Shown here one piece after another: positions 44,655-54,222 of a DNA stretch of 64,000 bases. The stretch is from Enterobacter cloacae. GTDB taxonomy: Bacteria; Pseudomonadota; Gammaproteobacteria; Enterobacterales; Enterobacteriaceae. Position 1 is the stretch's first letter. Every line of letters starts with the position of its first letter. A program made the translations under genes and the position numbers. The stretch is taken from NCBI RefSeq assembly GCF_013375935.1, contig NZ_CP056117.1:124001-188000 (forward strand). Direction: 5' to 3'. The notes under the pieces were generated by a model, which worked only from the letters and a program-made list of their open reading frames with translations, was not told the DNA's origin and did no database searches.

Positions 44655-45242
44655 ATGTTAAAGAAAACGTTATTAGCTTCAGCTGTAGCTTTGTTCGCAA
44701 TAGGTTCTTTTTCAGCAATCGCAGATACGGATCTCGGTTTAATCACCTTTGATGGTGCGGTAACAGACACAACATGTAATATTTCCACCTTGAATGGTGA
44801 AGCACAAAATAATATTACTATTACCTTACCCGTTGTTAAAAAATCTGAAGTTGAATCCACCACCGTTGATACCGGCGTCGGCTCAAAGAATTTTGAACTG
44901 CTGCTCACCAACTGCCCTGGGTCATTAAAGAGTGCATCTGCAAGCTTTATGTCAAAAAATATGGGGTCTATTGCGAACGGTACCATCGAACCCGATGCTG
45001 GCGTAGCAGGCTCTGCAACCAACGTTGCACTTGCCCTGTATAACAATGCCCCAACCGTCTCGTCTCGTATTATGGTGGGTCAGCCTGGCAATAATACGCA
45101 GAAAGCAGACCTGAATGCCGGCTCCGGTAAACTGTTCTACCGCGTTGCTTATGTTCCAGGCTCCAGCTGGGTGAAAGACACCAGCCCCGTGCAGTCAGGT
45201 AAAGTCAGCGCCAACGCCTACTTCACCATGAGCTACGAATAA
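44655..45242 (+). CDS. Major fimbrial subunit (pilin) of a chaperone-usher fimbria
   Basis: First gene of the operon, 195 residues, so probably the shaft pilin. It begins with a Sec signal peptide (MLKKTLLASAVALFAIGSFS, cut after about residue 23, SAIAD). The mature part has the usual pilin disulfide pair C41 (TTCNIS) and C87 (TNCPG) and the C-terminal donor-strand motif with penultimate tyrosine (FTMSYE). Start-codon proximal to the GATC-box region. The 62-bp gap to the chaperone gene is compatible with higher expression of the first gene. Confidence 0.88.
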   Translation: MLKKTLLASAVALFAIGSFSAIADTDLGLITFDGAVTDTTCNISTLNGEAQNNITITLPVVKKSEVESTTVDTGVGSKNFELLLTNCPGSLKSASASFMSKNMGSIANGTIEPDAGVAGSATNVALALYNNAPTVSSRIMVGQPGNNTQKADLNAGSGKLFYRVAYVPGSSWVKDTSPVQSGKVSANAYFTMSYE

Positions 45243-45304
45243 TTTTATCCGTCCCGTTAATGTGCCCTGTCGGGCACATTTTTCCGTATTATTTGAGAAT
45301 AAAC

Positions 45305-46042
45305 ATGTACGTACTGAATATCAAGAGCGGATTAAAAGCCCTGCTGCTGGCCTCGGTGAGCGTTTTTGCTCTTAACGCCAGTGCAGATATTGTGATTTCC
45401 GGCACCCGCGTCATTTATCCTGAATCGGCAAAAGACGTAACGGTGTCTATGGATAACCGCGGCACCCGGCCTTTACTGGTGCAAACCTGGCTCGATGACG
45501 GAAGAGATACCACTAATCCTCAGGAGCTGAAGCTTCCTTTTATTGTCACGCCTCCCGTTTCGCGTGTTGAACCGCAAAAAGGGCAAACCGTCAGAATCAC
45601 CTGGCTTGGTCAGTCGTTGCCAAAAGATAAAGAATCCCTGTTCTGGTTTAACGTTCTGGAAGTTCCGCCTAAGGCAAAGGATAGCGACAGCCAAAGCATG
45701 CTTCAGCTTGCATTCCGTACCCGCATAAAACTCTTTTTCCGGCCTACAGGTTTGAAAGGAGAACCGACAGACGCGGCCAAAAATCTTAAATGGACTCAAA
45801 TCCGGCAAGGTCAAAAAATCGTTTTAAGCGCGAAGAATGATTCGCCTTATTATGTATCGCTGGCCAGCGCAACGCTTATTTCAGGCGCTAAACGCTACGA
45901 GATCGAAACGCATTATATTGAGCCGTTCTCAAGCCAGACCATGAACGTGAAAAATTACACACCTTCTGGAAATAACAAAATAACCTGGCAAGCCATCAAT
46001 GATTTCGGCGGAATTGATAAGTATGAGTCTGTACAAAATTGA
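45305..46042 (+). CDS. Periplasmic fimbrial chaperone (PapD/EcpD-like)
   Basis: A 245-residue PapD-type chaperone that caps pilin subunits by donor-strand complementation and hands them to the usher. After a signal peptide ending near ALNASAD, it has the two-Ig-domain pattern: IVISGTRVIYPESAKDVTVSMDNRG, the P-P-V-S-R-V-E-P stretch, QTVRITWLG, and FWFNVLEVPPK, the edge-strand/loop signature of the family. ATG at 45305 is preferred to an in-frame upstream start because only it gives a signal peptide. It precedes the usher gene by 65 bp. It resembles EcpD (YadV) of the E. coli yad operon. Confidence 0.92.
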   Translation: MYVLNIKSGLKALLLASVSVFALNASADIVISGTRVIYPESAKDVTVSMDNRGTRPLLVQTWLDDGRDTTNPQELKLPFIVTPPVSRVEPQKGQTVRITWLGQSLPKDKESLFWFNVLEVPPKAKDSDSQSMLQLAFRTRIKLFFRPTGLKGEPTDAAKNLKWTQIRQGQKIVLSAKNDSPYYVSLASATLISGAKRYEIETHYIEPFSSQTMNVKNYTPSGNNKITWQAINDFGGIDKYESVQN

Positions 46043-46107
46043 TTTCATATCCGCTTCGTATCATTCGTAAAAATTATAATTAGCTTAGCTCTGGGACAGA
46101 GTACATT

Positions 46108-48687
46108 ATGCGGTTTAGACGTTCGCTACTATGTTTGTCGATAAGTGCGGTATTGCCGTTCTGTGCATTTGCTGCTGAAAATAATAAAGAAGAAGACGTG
46201 CAGTTTAACGATCAGTTTCTTTATAACACCGGCGCATCAATTGATGTCAGCCGTTTTTCAAAAGGCAACCCTGTTCTTGCCGGAACGTATAAGGTGAAGG
46301 TGATTATTAACGGGAAACCTTCCATTACCACGGATCTTCTGTTTAAGGATAATGGCACACCGCGCGCCACTCCCTGCATCACTCGTAAACTGCTCACCCA
46401 AACAAATGTGGCAGCCGGGAAACGTAAACCAGCCGGGGATGATGCCGAAGAAACGTGTGTCTCTATGTCGAACGCCTATCCCGGCTCACGCGTGGCTTAC
46501 GACCCTTCCACGCAGGAGCTGGATCTTTCTATTCCCCAGGCTTTCGTCATTCAGCGCCCAGCGGGTTTTGTCGACCCTTCACTCTGGGAAGACGGGATCC
46601 CGGCGGCGATGCTCTCCTGGGATCTTAACGGCTGGCACGCAGACACGAATGATTACAGCACCGATACGGCCTATGCCGGGTTACGCTATGGAGCAAACCT
46701 GGGGCCGTGGCGACTGCGGGCACGAGGTAACCTGAACTGGAATCAGGATTCCGGTACCCATTACGCCAGCCAGGACATTTATCTTCAGCGTGACGTCACG
46801 CCGCTCAAAGCACAGTTTATCGCGGGAGATTCCTATACCCGTGGAGATGCTTTTGACTCCATCAGCCTGCGCGGGGCACGTTTATATAACGACGACCGTA
46901 TGCTTCCCAATGGCATATCGACCTATGCGCCGGTGATCCGGGGCGTGGCAAACAGCAACGCCAAAGTCACGATCGCCCAAAGCGGAAACACTATTTACGA
47001 AACCTCCGTGCCGCCGGGCCCCTTTGAAATCTCGGATCTCAGTACAACAGGATACGGTAGCGATCTCATCGTCACTGTAGAAGAAACGGATGGTAGCAAA
47101 CGCTCCTTCTCGGTCGCCTATTCCTCGGTCGCGCAAATGCTTCGCCCTGGCTACTCCCGATGGGACGTGGGCGTGGGTGAACTGCGTGACGACAGCCTGC
47201 GCGACAAGCCACGGGTTGGTTACGCCACGGGCTATTACGGATTATCCAATACCTTTACGGGCTACGCGGGTCTGGAGTACACCGATAGCGATTTTTACGC
47301 CGCACTGTTGGGTTTGGCGATGAACACCCAAATCGGCGCATTCGCCTTTGACGTCACGCATTCTGATGCCCGGATCGACGGCTTACGACATCTTACGGGC
47401 GAGAGTTATCGCATCTCCTACAGCAAACTCATGGAAGCCACGAATACCTCTTTTAACGTCGCAGCATACCGGTTTTCGACGTCTGACTATCTCAGCCTGA
47501 GCGATGCGGCCTCCTTGACCAACGAGATCAAATACCGTGACAGGGAGCGTAACCCTGACCGTAACAACAGCGATGTGTATCAGACTTTCCAGCGCATGAA
47601 GAACCAGATCCAGGTGAATATCAGCCAGCCGTTGGCCGTTAACGACCTTGATTTGGGGTCGCTGTACGTCAACTCAACCTGGCAGGACTACTGGAATGAA
47701 AGCAGCTCATCAGCGCAATACTCTGTTGGCCACAGTCATTCTTTAAGCTGGGGAAGCTACAGCCTCTCCGTGCAGCGCACCTACAACGAGTTCGGGGAAA
47801 AAGATGACAGTATCTACCTGAACCTCACTATCCCCTTCGACACGCTGATGGGTAACGGCAAACGGGCTGGCGGATTCTCCTCACTCACGACGGGCATCGG
47901 CAGCGATCTTAAAGGTGGCGGAAGTTTTAACGCCAGCGCCAACGGCAACACCGAAGATAATCGCTTCAGTTACAGCATCACCGAAAGCACCACCCGTAGC
48001 GACGATACGTTAAACCAGCTGAGCGGTTACGGCAGTTACAACGGCCCGTACGGCCCGCTGAGCCTTTCCGTCTCTGCATCCGATGACGATACGCAACAAT
48101 ATTCCGCCAGCTATAGCGGCGGGATGGTTCTGCACGCTGGCGGCGTAACGCTCGCGCCCGGCAGCATCAGCGAAAGCGATACGCTTGCGTTGATTAAAGC
48201 AGAGGGAGCCGAGGGAGCCCGCGTCTCCATCGGTAACGGTGAAATCGGGTCCTCAGGCTATGCCCTTATGCCCTATCTGTCTGCCTACCGTGAAAACAGC
48301 GTAGGTCTTGATATCAGCGCTATGCGCTCTGACGTTGAAGTCAAAAATACCCGCTCCACCACCGTCCCCCGCAGCGGTGCCGTTGTGCTGGTTAACTTTG
48401 AGACCGACCAGGGGCGTTCAGTGCTAATGGAACTGACGCGTGACGACGGTGGCTTTATTCCGCTAGGTGCAGATGTTCAAACTGAACAAGGCGTTTCCGT
48501 GGGTAGCGTAGGCCAGGCCGGGCAAGCCTGGATCCGCGGAATTGAAGATAAAGGGTTGTTAAACATCGTCTGGGGCAGCGAGGCCGGCACATCCTGTACC
48601 GTCTCCTACCACATCCCACCGGATGCGAAAAAGATTGGACCGACAACGCTGCTGACAGGCCAGACCTGCCACATCACGGCATTATAA
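46108..48687 (+). CDS. Outer membrane fimbrial usher (HtrE-like)
   Basis: The 859-residue usher forms the 24-strand pore that assembles and secretes the fimbria. It has a signal peptide (MRFRRSLLCLSISAVLPFCAFA), an N-terminal subunit-binding domain (VQFNDQFLYNTGASIDVSRFSKGN), the family pattern VDPSLWEDGIPAAMLSWDLNG at the barrel start, a plug region (PNGISTYAPVIRGVANSNAKV), and C-terminal domains with two cysteines near the end. Wording of several stretches is close to E. coli HtrE (865 residues). Intact, no frameshift seen. Confidence 0.94.
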   Translation: MRFRRSLLCLSISAVLPFCAFAAENNKEEDVQFNDQFLYNTGASIDVSRFSKGNPVLAGTYKVKVIINGKPSITTDLLFKDNGTPRATPCITRKLLTQTNVAAGKRKPAGDDAEETCVSMSNAYPGSRVAYDPSTQELDLSIPQAFVIQRPAGFVDPSLWEDGIPAAMLSWDLNGWHADTNDYSTDTAYAGLRYGANLGPWRLRARGNLNWNQDSGTHYASQDIYLQRDVTPLKAQFIAGDSYTRGDAFDSISLRGARLYNDDRMLPNGISTYAPVIRGVANSNAKVTIAQSGNTIYETSVPPGPFEISDLSTTGYGSDLIVTVEETDGSKRSFSVAYSSVAQMLRPGYSRWDVGVGELRDDSLRDKPRVGYATGYYGLSNTFTGYAGLEYTDSDFYAALLGLAMNTQIGAFAFDVTHSDARIDGLRHLTGESYRISYSKLMEATNTSFNVAAYRFSTSDYLSLSDAASLTNEIKYRDRERNPDRNNSDVYQTFQRMKNQIQVNISQPLAVNDLDLGSLYVNSTWQDYWNESSSSAQYSVGHSHSLSWGSYSLSVQRTYNEFGEKDDSIYLNLTIPFDTLMGNGKRAGGFSSLTTGIGSDLKGGGSFNASANGNTEDNRFSYSITESTTRSDDTLNQLSGYGSYNGPYGPLSLSVSASDDDTQQYSASYSGGMVLHAGGVTLAPGSISESDTLALIKAEGAEGARVSIGNGEIGSSGYALMPYLSAYRENSVGLDISAMRSDVEVKNTRSTTVPRSGAVVLVNFETDQGRSVLMELTRDDGGFIPLGADVQTEQGVSVGSVGQAGQAWIRGIEDKGLLNIVWGSEAGTSCTVSYHIPPDAKKIGPTTLLTGQTCHITAL

Positions 48688-48700
48688 AGGGAGTTAAAAC

Positions 48701-49279
48701 ATGCTTTTTAAACCTGGGAAAAAAACAGGATTACGGATCTTAAGTTCGGGGCTGATGGTACTGTCGCTCGGAACATACGCCGATAAACTCGATATCACCT
48801 TTACCGCTAATATCCGCGACACCACCTGCGATATGAAAATTGAAGGCGGCAGCGGGGATGGCTCCAGCAACGTTATTCCCATTGGTACTAACGACAAGGT
48901 GCGCCTGGATTACATCATCCTGAAAAATGCCAAAGCAACGACCAACTTTAAGCTCAAAATGGTCTCTTGCCCGTCGAGTCTGACATCCCTGAAAACCACC
49001 ATTAGCGGTAGTGCCAGCCCGCTGACTACGGCAGTTAAAAACTCACTCTCCGGCGAGGGCAGCGCGGAGAACATTGGCGTGGCGATTTCCCGTACCGCCA
49101 CTCCGGACCAACCCTTCGTCATTAATTCATCCACCGATACGCAGCGCCTCGTCTGGTCGAGCGGAGAGATCAGTGCTGGCGAAGTTTCACTCCTGGCGAC
49201 GCTGGTGGAAACCGCAAGCGGGCAAGGCATGACCGGCAACTTTAGCGGTATCGCTACGTTTAATTTCACCTATGAATAA
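48701..49279 (+). CDS. Minor fimbrial subunit 1
   Basis: A 192-residue pilin-like protein with a signal peptide (cut near residue 27, TYA-DKL), disulfide cysteines C43 (TTCDMK) and C90 (MVSCPS), and the donor-strand end FNFTYE. It is 13 bp behind the usher gene. By position after the usher it is probably an adaptor or minor shaft component; which one cannot be told from sequence. Confidence 0.85.
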   Translation: MLFKPGKKTGLRILSSGLMVLSLGTYADKLDITFTANIRDTTCDMKIEGGSGDGSSNVIPIGTNDKVRLDYIILKNAKATTNFKLKMVSCPSSLTSLKTTISGSASPLTTAVKNSLSGEGSAENIGVAISRTATPDQPFVINSSTDTQRLVWSSGEISAGEVSLLATLVETASGQGMTGNFSGIATFNFTYE

Positions 49280-49302
49280 CTGGCGCAATACGGAGCGTTG
49301 AT

Positions 49303-49860
49303 ATGAAAAAGAAAATGACTTCACTGGTGCTTGCGATGGCTGCCATTCTGCCTTCCGTTTCTTCAGGCGCCATTACGGGTTCGACAAGCGTTCAGGCCAC
49401 GTTCACCTCCACCATTGAGGCTGGTACCTGTAATGCCGAGATTCAAGATGCGAGCGGAGCCCCCATAAGCATTTTGCCGTTTGGCGATGTGTTTAAGTCC
49501 GACCTGGTGAGCCAGAACCGAAGAGGGGCATTCAAAATCGCGTTCACCAACTGTGCCGGGGTAAAAAATGCCGCCATTCAGGCCACGCCGGGTGCGGGTG
49601 GTGCCTGTACCGGCAATGCCAGAAATGGAGCCTCGTATGCAGCCGGGCATAACGTTGGTTTTGAAATCTGGAAGGGGTCTGTCGACTCGGGTTCCCTGCT
49701 GAACTGCGCCACAGCCCCGACTTCTGTCGTTAACCTGTCTAACGGGACGGGGAAATTTGAAATGGATGCGCGCATCGTCATTGCTAAAGATAAAACAATT
49801 TCTGACGTGACCACGGGTTCGGTCAGCGCTCCCGTGACCTTTATCGTGACCTATCAATAA
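49303..49860 (+). CDS. Minor fimbrial subunit 2
   Basis: A 185-residue pilin with signal peptide (MKKKMTSLVLAMAAILPSVS, cut near SSGA), cysteines C43 (GTCNAE) and C84 (TNCAG) plus a second pair further on (GGACTGN, LLNCATA), and the donor-strand end FIVTYQ. The extra cysteine pair sets it apart from the other subunits. Its stop codon overlaps the next start (TAATG). Confidence 0.85.
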   Translation: MKKKMTSLVLAMAAILPSVSSGAITGSTSVQATFTSTIEAGTCNAEIQDASGAPISILPFGDVFKSDLVSQNRRGAFKIAFTNCAGVKNAAIQATPGAGGACTGNARNGASYAAGHNVGFEIWKGSVDSGSLLNCATAPTSVVNLSNGTGKFEMDARIVIAKDKTISDVTTGSVSAPVTFIVTYQ

Positions 49861-50495
49861 TGTTTATTCAGACAGGTAGCTTAAACAGGATGTTCCACTC
49901 CCGCTTAATCTTCAGAAAGGCGACGCCATGGCTCGCCCTCTGCCTGGGGTTTCCCGCAGCAGGTTTTGCCTCGAGCCTGGACATGGATATGACGGCAAAC
50001 ATTATCAACAATACGTGCCAGGTGAGCGTGCCAGAAAATGGAAACGTGACGCTGCCAACGGTGGGAAAGGGGTGGTTTTATACCGCTGAGGGCACCGATA
50101 GACTAACGCCGACAGACCCCGCGGGAGGAACCCGCTTCATGATTCAGGTGGTGGACTGTAGCGGAGATGAATCCGGTTCCGGGCAGGCGCTGCACTTCAC
50201 CTTCAAACCGCAGGGCGCCCAAACTGCCGGCATGTCAAAACAGATATTCAGTAATGATACGCCTGCCCTGACAGGCGGCGCTGAAAATGTCGGGATTGTA
50301 ATTTTTTCGGAATCGACTAATCAAAACGTCCTCGACAGCGACGGGCAGTCTGATGTGGCGGTCAAAATAGCGTCCCCCTCAGACCAGCAAAGCTATTTGA
50401 AAGCGTATAGCTTTTACGCCCGCTATCAAAATTACGGCCCGGTCAGTGCAGGAAAAGTGACCGCGCGCGCATTAGTCAGCGTGACATATCGCTAA
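49860..50495 (+). CDS. Minor fimbrial subunit 3
   Basis: A pilin-like protein of up to 211 residues. The ATG at 49860 overlaps the previous stop (TAATG), but a start at M11 (49890, MFHSRLIFRK) gives a more usual signal peptide ending near AAGFAS; both are possible. Cysteines C53 (NTCQVS) and the one in VVDCSGD form the expected pair, and the C terminus VSVTYR carries the penultimate tyrosine. Likely a tip adaptor next to the adhesin gene. Confidence 0.82.
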   Translation: MFIQTGSLNRMFHSRLIFRKATPWLALCLGFPAAGFASSLDMDMTANIINNTCQVSVPENGNVTLPTVGKGWFYTAEGTDRLTPTDPAGGTRFMIQVVDCSGDESGSGQALHFTFKPQGAQTAGMSKQIFSNDTPALTGGAENVGIVIFSESTNQNVLDSDGQSDVAVKIASPSDQQSYLKAYSFYARYQNYGPVSAGKVTARALVSVTYR

Positions 50496-50520
50496 CAGGC
50501 AACGCTAAAAAGGAACAATT

Positions 50521-51594
50521 ATGGCACAGCGTCCTGGGATAACCGTGTCCCCACGTTTTAACGGTTTTATCATTTTATTTATGCTTTTAACCATGAGCGC
50601 CTTTTACGCACATGCAGCCGAGGAGTGCCAGGTTGGTAGTGCTAAGCCACGTGCGGTTGGCGATTTCACGGGTGGAAAACCAACGCTGAGAGCCGTTGAT
50701 GCCGTCACCGCGCCTACAAAAATCAGTTCACTCTATCCCTTAAGCCTAACCCCCCGGTTAATGAGCGTATGCTCGGGTGGTGACGATGGAGAAAACATCT
50801 TCACCGCAACACGGGCTAACCTGCAGGTTGGTAGCATTGACGGAAAAGCCTTGTTCAAAACCAATGTCACCGGCATTGCTTATGCGCTGGCGTTTCGAAC
50901 AATCGGTACGGGAGTCACGGCCTATTTTGCCCCCAGCACAAGCTGGTTTCTGACGTTGCATATGGAAGATCAGGATGAATTATTGCGATACCAGACCTGG
51001 GAGGCCGCGGTCGAGTTTTATCAGCTTCCCAGCTTTGCCGGCGTTCCCGCAGAGGTAATCTCCGTTGGCCCAGCAGGAGGGACAATCGGAGACTTTGGTA
51101 TTGGCGATCCCTATGCGCCTAATGATGACCATCCAGGCACAACCATCAGCATCGCCGACATGGCATTCACAACACCCATAGAAAAACCCACCTGCACCCT
51201 TACGGCACCTAAAACCGTAGACCTGGGGGATTATGGTGTATCCGATATTGAGAACGATAACACGCTAAACGCGTATGCGGTGGTGTCCGGAAATTGCACC
51301 AACACGCGCAAAATTACCATGACGTTAACCACCAGTAAGACAACCGGCACTGACGGCACGTTACTCGCCAACACCGCAAAATCGAATGCGGCAGAAGGCG
51401 TGGGCGTGTTGCTAAAATGGCCCGACAACAGCCAGGTTGTACCAAACTCAACTAACAGCTACAGCACGAGCGAGAACACTACCATTGCATTATTCAGCCG
51501 GTTACTTACGGCCCGGCTGGTTAAGTCTGGTACAGAAAAAGTCACCTCAGGCACGTTCAGCGCCATCGGCACCCTGCAGTTCACCTACGAATAG
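50521..51594 (+). CDS. Two-domain fimbrial tip adhesin
   Basis: The last gene encodes 357 residues, about twice a pilin, as expected for a tip adhesin. A signal peptide with unusually long N-region ends near residue 33 (AHAAEE). The N-terminal receptor-binding half (about 34-215) has cysteines C36 and C84 and aromatic-rich strands; the C-terminal pilin half has C225 and C259 and ends LQFTYE. By length and position it resembles YadC of E. coli, but the receptor cannot be predicted. Its TAG directly abuts the stop of convergent yadE. Confidence 0.85.
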   Translation: MAQRPGITVSPRFNGFIILFMLLTMSAFYAHAAEECQVGSAKPRAVGDFTGGKPTLRAVDAVTAPTKISSLYPLSLTPRLMSVCSGGDDGENIFTATRANLQVGSIDGKALFKTNVTGIAYALAFRTIGTGVTAYFAPSTSWFLTLHMEDQDELLRYQTWEAAVEFYQLPSFAGVPAEVISVGPAGGTIGDFGIGDPYAPNDDHPGTTISIADMAFTTPIEKPTCTLTAPKTVDLGDYGVSDIENDNTLNAYAVVSGNCTNTRKITMTLTTSKTTGTDGTLLANTAKSNAAEGVGVLLKWPDNSQVVPNSTNSYSTSENTTIALFSRLLTARLVKSGTEKVTSGTFSAIGTLQFTYE

Positions 51595-52842
51595 CTATCC
51601 CTGCGGCTGGTTACTGATCAGCCGCGACATGGTCTCCAGCGAATCCGTTCTTAAGATATACAGGCGCTTCAGCAAGAACGGATTATCCCCCGGCTTTACC
51701 TTCCCCTTCATCGTTGTCACCGCCAGATGAAAACCGGCGTCATTCGCGGCCTTTATCGCTTTATTGTCGTAGCCGCCAAACGGGTAAGAGAGATACAGCA
51801 CGCGCGGGTTAAACTGCGCCAGCGCCCGGCGCGAGCGTTCAAAATCAAACAAAATCACGTGATAGCTGCGGCTCAGTAAAATCGGATGTTTATACCCGTC
51901 CACCCGGTGCAGGAAGTGCGTATGGGACTGAATATCAAACACGTCCTGAATGCCCTTAAGCTCCTGAATGCTCATAAACTGTAGCGATTTAGGATCCCAT
52001 TTCTGCGGATGTCTCTTAATGCGGGATGAGATAATAAACGCCGTGGCGTTGAAACCGTACTGTTTCAGAACAGGGTAAGCGTAGCGGCTCACTGATTTCA
52101 GCCCGTCATCAAAGGTGATCGCCACCGATTTGGCAGGCAGGTTCAGTTTGTTACGCACGTACCCTTCCAGCTGATACATCGTCAGGGTGGTATACCCCTG
52201 GTCACGCAGCCAGGCCATCTGGTTATTGAACGCACGCACGCTGGTGGTGGTTGACGTGTGTCGAAAGCGCGTGTTCTCTTCATCACGCAAAATATGGTGG
52301 TAGGTCAGAACCGGCAGACCGTTGTCCTCCTGCGCGTCCAGGCTGCTTATCCACGCCAGACGATTACCAATGCGGATCTGATACCAGGTCTGATTCAGGC
52401 GGTCTTTAAGTTTATTCAGGATCGGATAACGCAGGTTGGCGCTAAGGGTGCCAAACGGCGCACTTCCGCTGCTGGGGGCATTGTAGACGGGCGTGTCTTT
52501 CCATGTGATGAGGTTTTGGTTGCTGAGCGGCTTGTTCAGATCGCCCAGGCTGTCCTCCACGCGCTGCTTACCCTGCACTTTCTCCAGGTGGTCTTTATCA
52601 ATAAACCCGGTACCGAATCCAAAACGAAACTCGTAGTAGTCAGCCGCCGCCGGAAAAACGGCGAGGATCTGCCCGGCGCGGACATTGCCCACGTTCACCA
52701 CGGCGTTGCCCACCTGCGCCCAGATGGCCGCATCCTCAGTGGTTTGCATATATTGGGAAGGAAGCCCCTGCTGCGCTGTCAGGCTGGCAGATGCCCCACC
52801 GGAAACCAGCAGCAACAGGATAAAGATAACGCGCTTGAGCAT
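51595..52842 (-). CDS. yadE: YadE, secreted polysaccharide deacetylase family protein
   Basis: A 415-residue protein with a signal peptide ([20 protein letters not shown]), an N-terminal SH3-like region, and a C-terminal NodB (CE4) deacetylase domain: TFDDG motif 1 ([19 protein letters not shown]) and S-H-T-H motif 2 ([10 protein letters not shown]) with the metal-binding histidines. The natural substrate is not established. It is 63 bp downstream of yadI and convergent with the fimbrial adhesin gene, with no base between the stop codons. Confidence 0.92.
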   Translation of the reverse strand: MLKRVIFILLLLVSGGASASLTAQQGLPSQYMQTTEDAAIWAQVGNAVVNVGNVRAGQILAVFPAAADYYEFRFGFGTGFIDKDHLEKVQGKQRVEDSLGDLNKPLSNQNLITWKDTPVYNAPSSGSAPFGTLSANLRYPILNKLKDRLNQTWYQIRIGNRLAWISSLDAQEDNGLPVLTYHHILRDEENTRFRHTSTTTSVRAFNNQMAWLRDQGYTTLTMYQLEGYVRNKLNLPAKSVAITFDDGLKSVSRYAYPVLKQYGFNATAFIISSRIKRHPQKWDPKSLQFMSIQELKGIQDVFDIQSHTHFLHRVDGYKHPILLSRSYHVILFDFERSRRALAQFNPRVLYLSYPFGGYDNKAIKAANDAGFHLAVTTMKGKVKPGDNPFLLKRLYILRTDSLETMSRLISNQPQG

Positions 52843-52905
52843 GGGATATAAATCGACACGGAAAATCAGTCGCTATTGTAGCAAAAGCGGCATCAATACC
52901 AATGT

Positions 52906-53346
52906 TTAATGCTTATACAGATCGTGAAGCAGAACGAAAGGCGGGTTCTTCTGCTGCTGGTGCCACAGGCTGCTCACCCCCGGCGCCCCCTGCGCCACAA
53001 TGGCGTGACGAAACTCGGCACTGCTTAATGATGCGCGAAGCGGGTACATGGCTTCGAGCAAAGGCAGGCTGATACCGGAGATCACTTCACAGCTGTCGTG
53101 CTTGTGGCTCATCAGGGCGGCCGCGCGGTAAGGCGCCGCGCCGGACCTGTCGGTGAGAAAAATCACGCCATCGCCGGAGTCAGTTTCATGCAGCGCGTCG
53201 CACATCATGCGGCTAAGCATGTTGGTGCTTAATCCGCGCCAGTAATTGACCGCACGACACTGCGCCAGGGGGCCAAATCTGGCTTCCAGCTTATCCAGCA
53301 TAACCTGTGCCTGTTCATCGTGGCAGGTGATAACCCATCCCAGCAT
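52906..53346 (-). CDS. yadI: YadI, PTS mannose-family EIIA-like protein
   Basis: A 146-residue cytosolic protein of the PTS EIIA(Man) family, which carries phosphate to sugars' EIIB. The N-terminal MLGWVITCHDEQAQVML matches the family, with H9 of CHDE in the place of the active-site histidine, followed by GDGVIFLTDRSGAAPYRAA. No EIIB, EIIC or EIID gene is nearby, so it is an orphan component as in E. coli; its partner is unknown. Confidence 0.9.
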   Translation of the reverse strand: MLGWVITCHDEQAQVMLDKLEARFGPLAQCRAVNYWRGLSTNMLSRMMCDALHETDSGDGVIFLTDRSGAAPYRAAALMSHKHDSCEVISGISLPLLEAMYPLRASLSSAEFRHAIVAQGAPGVSSLWHQQQKNPPFVLLHDLYKH

Positions 53347-53409
53347 AACGTCTCTCCTTAGCAGGCAAGTAGTTTAGCCGAGTGAAGGTTAGCTTACGGT
53401 GATAACTGT

Positions 53410-53445
53410 CAAAGAAAGTGCCCGGCAAACGGAACGTTGCCGGGC
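53410..53445 (-). terminator. Terminator after yadH
   Basis: GCCCGGCAA, 8-nt loop, TTGCCGGGC, then ACTTTCTTT on the minus strand, 6 bp past the yadH stop. Confidence 0.83.
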
Positions 53446-53451
53446 TGAGGA

Positions 53452-54222
53452 TTAGCTGCGCAGACCGCGCCCGCGCTGGATCAGATACCAGCACAGCAGA
53501 TAGAACGCCACGATAAAGACCACCAGCACCATTACGGTAGTAAACAGCGGCACATCAGTAATGCCGAGGAAACCAAAGCGGAAACCGCTGATCATGTAGA
53601 CAATCGGGTTCAGGTGCGACAGCGCCTGCCAGAACGGCGGCAGCAGCGTCAGGGAGTAGAACACCCCGCCAAGATAGGTCAGCGGCGTCAGCACGAAGGT
53701 CGGGATCAGGCTAATATCGTCAAACGTTTTGGCGAACACCGCGTTCAGCAGTCCGGCCAGCGAGAACAGGATTGCGGTCAGCAGCAGCGTCAGCGCGACG
53801 AACAGCCACGAATGAACCTGAAACGGGACGAAGAACAGCGAAATGGCCGTCACCAGGATCCCTACGCACAGGCCGCGCGCCACGCCGCCGCCGACGTAAC
53901 CGGCGATGATCACATGCGTTGGCACCGGCGCCACCAGCAGCTCTTCAATGTTACGCTGGAACTTGGCGCTAAAGAACGACGACGCAACGTTTGCGTAAGC
54001 GTTGGTGATCACCGCCATCATGATCAGGCCCGGCACGATAAACTGCATATAGGTAAAGCCGTGCATCTCACCAATGCGGGAACCAATCAGGTTACCGAAA
54101 ATGATGAAGTAAAGGGTCATGGTGATAACCGGCGGTACCAGGGTTTGCACCCAGATGCGCATAAAGCGGTTGATCTCTTTCGCCCAGATGCTTTTCAGCG
54201 CGACCCAGTAAAGATGCGTCAT
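53452..54222 (-). CDS. yadH: YadH, ABC-2 type transporter permease
   Basis: A 256-residue inner-membrane protein with six hydrophobic segments of the ABC-2 permease family (MHGFTYMQFIVPGLIMMAVITNAYANVASSFF; FVLTPLTYLGGVFYSL). With YadG it forms an exporter of unknown substrate. Its ATG overlaps the yadG stop by 4 bp. Confidence 0.93.
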   Translation of the reverse strand: MTHLYWVALKSIWAKEINRFMRIWVQTLVPPVITMTLYFIIFGNLIGSRIGEMHGFTYMQFIVPGLIMMAVITNAYANVASSFFSAKFQRNIEELLVAPVPTHVIIAGYVGGGVARGLCVGILVTAISLFFVPFQVHSWLFVALTLLLTAILFSLAGLLNAVFAKTFDDISLIPTFVLTPLTYLGGVFYSLTLLPPFWQALSHLNPIVYMISGFRFGFLGITDVPLFTTVMVLVVFIVAFYLLCWYLIQRGRGLRS

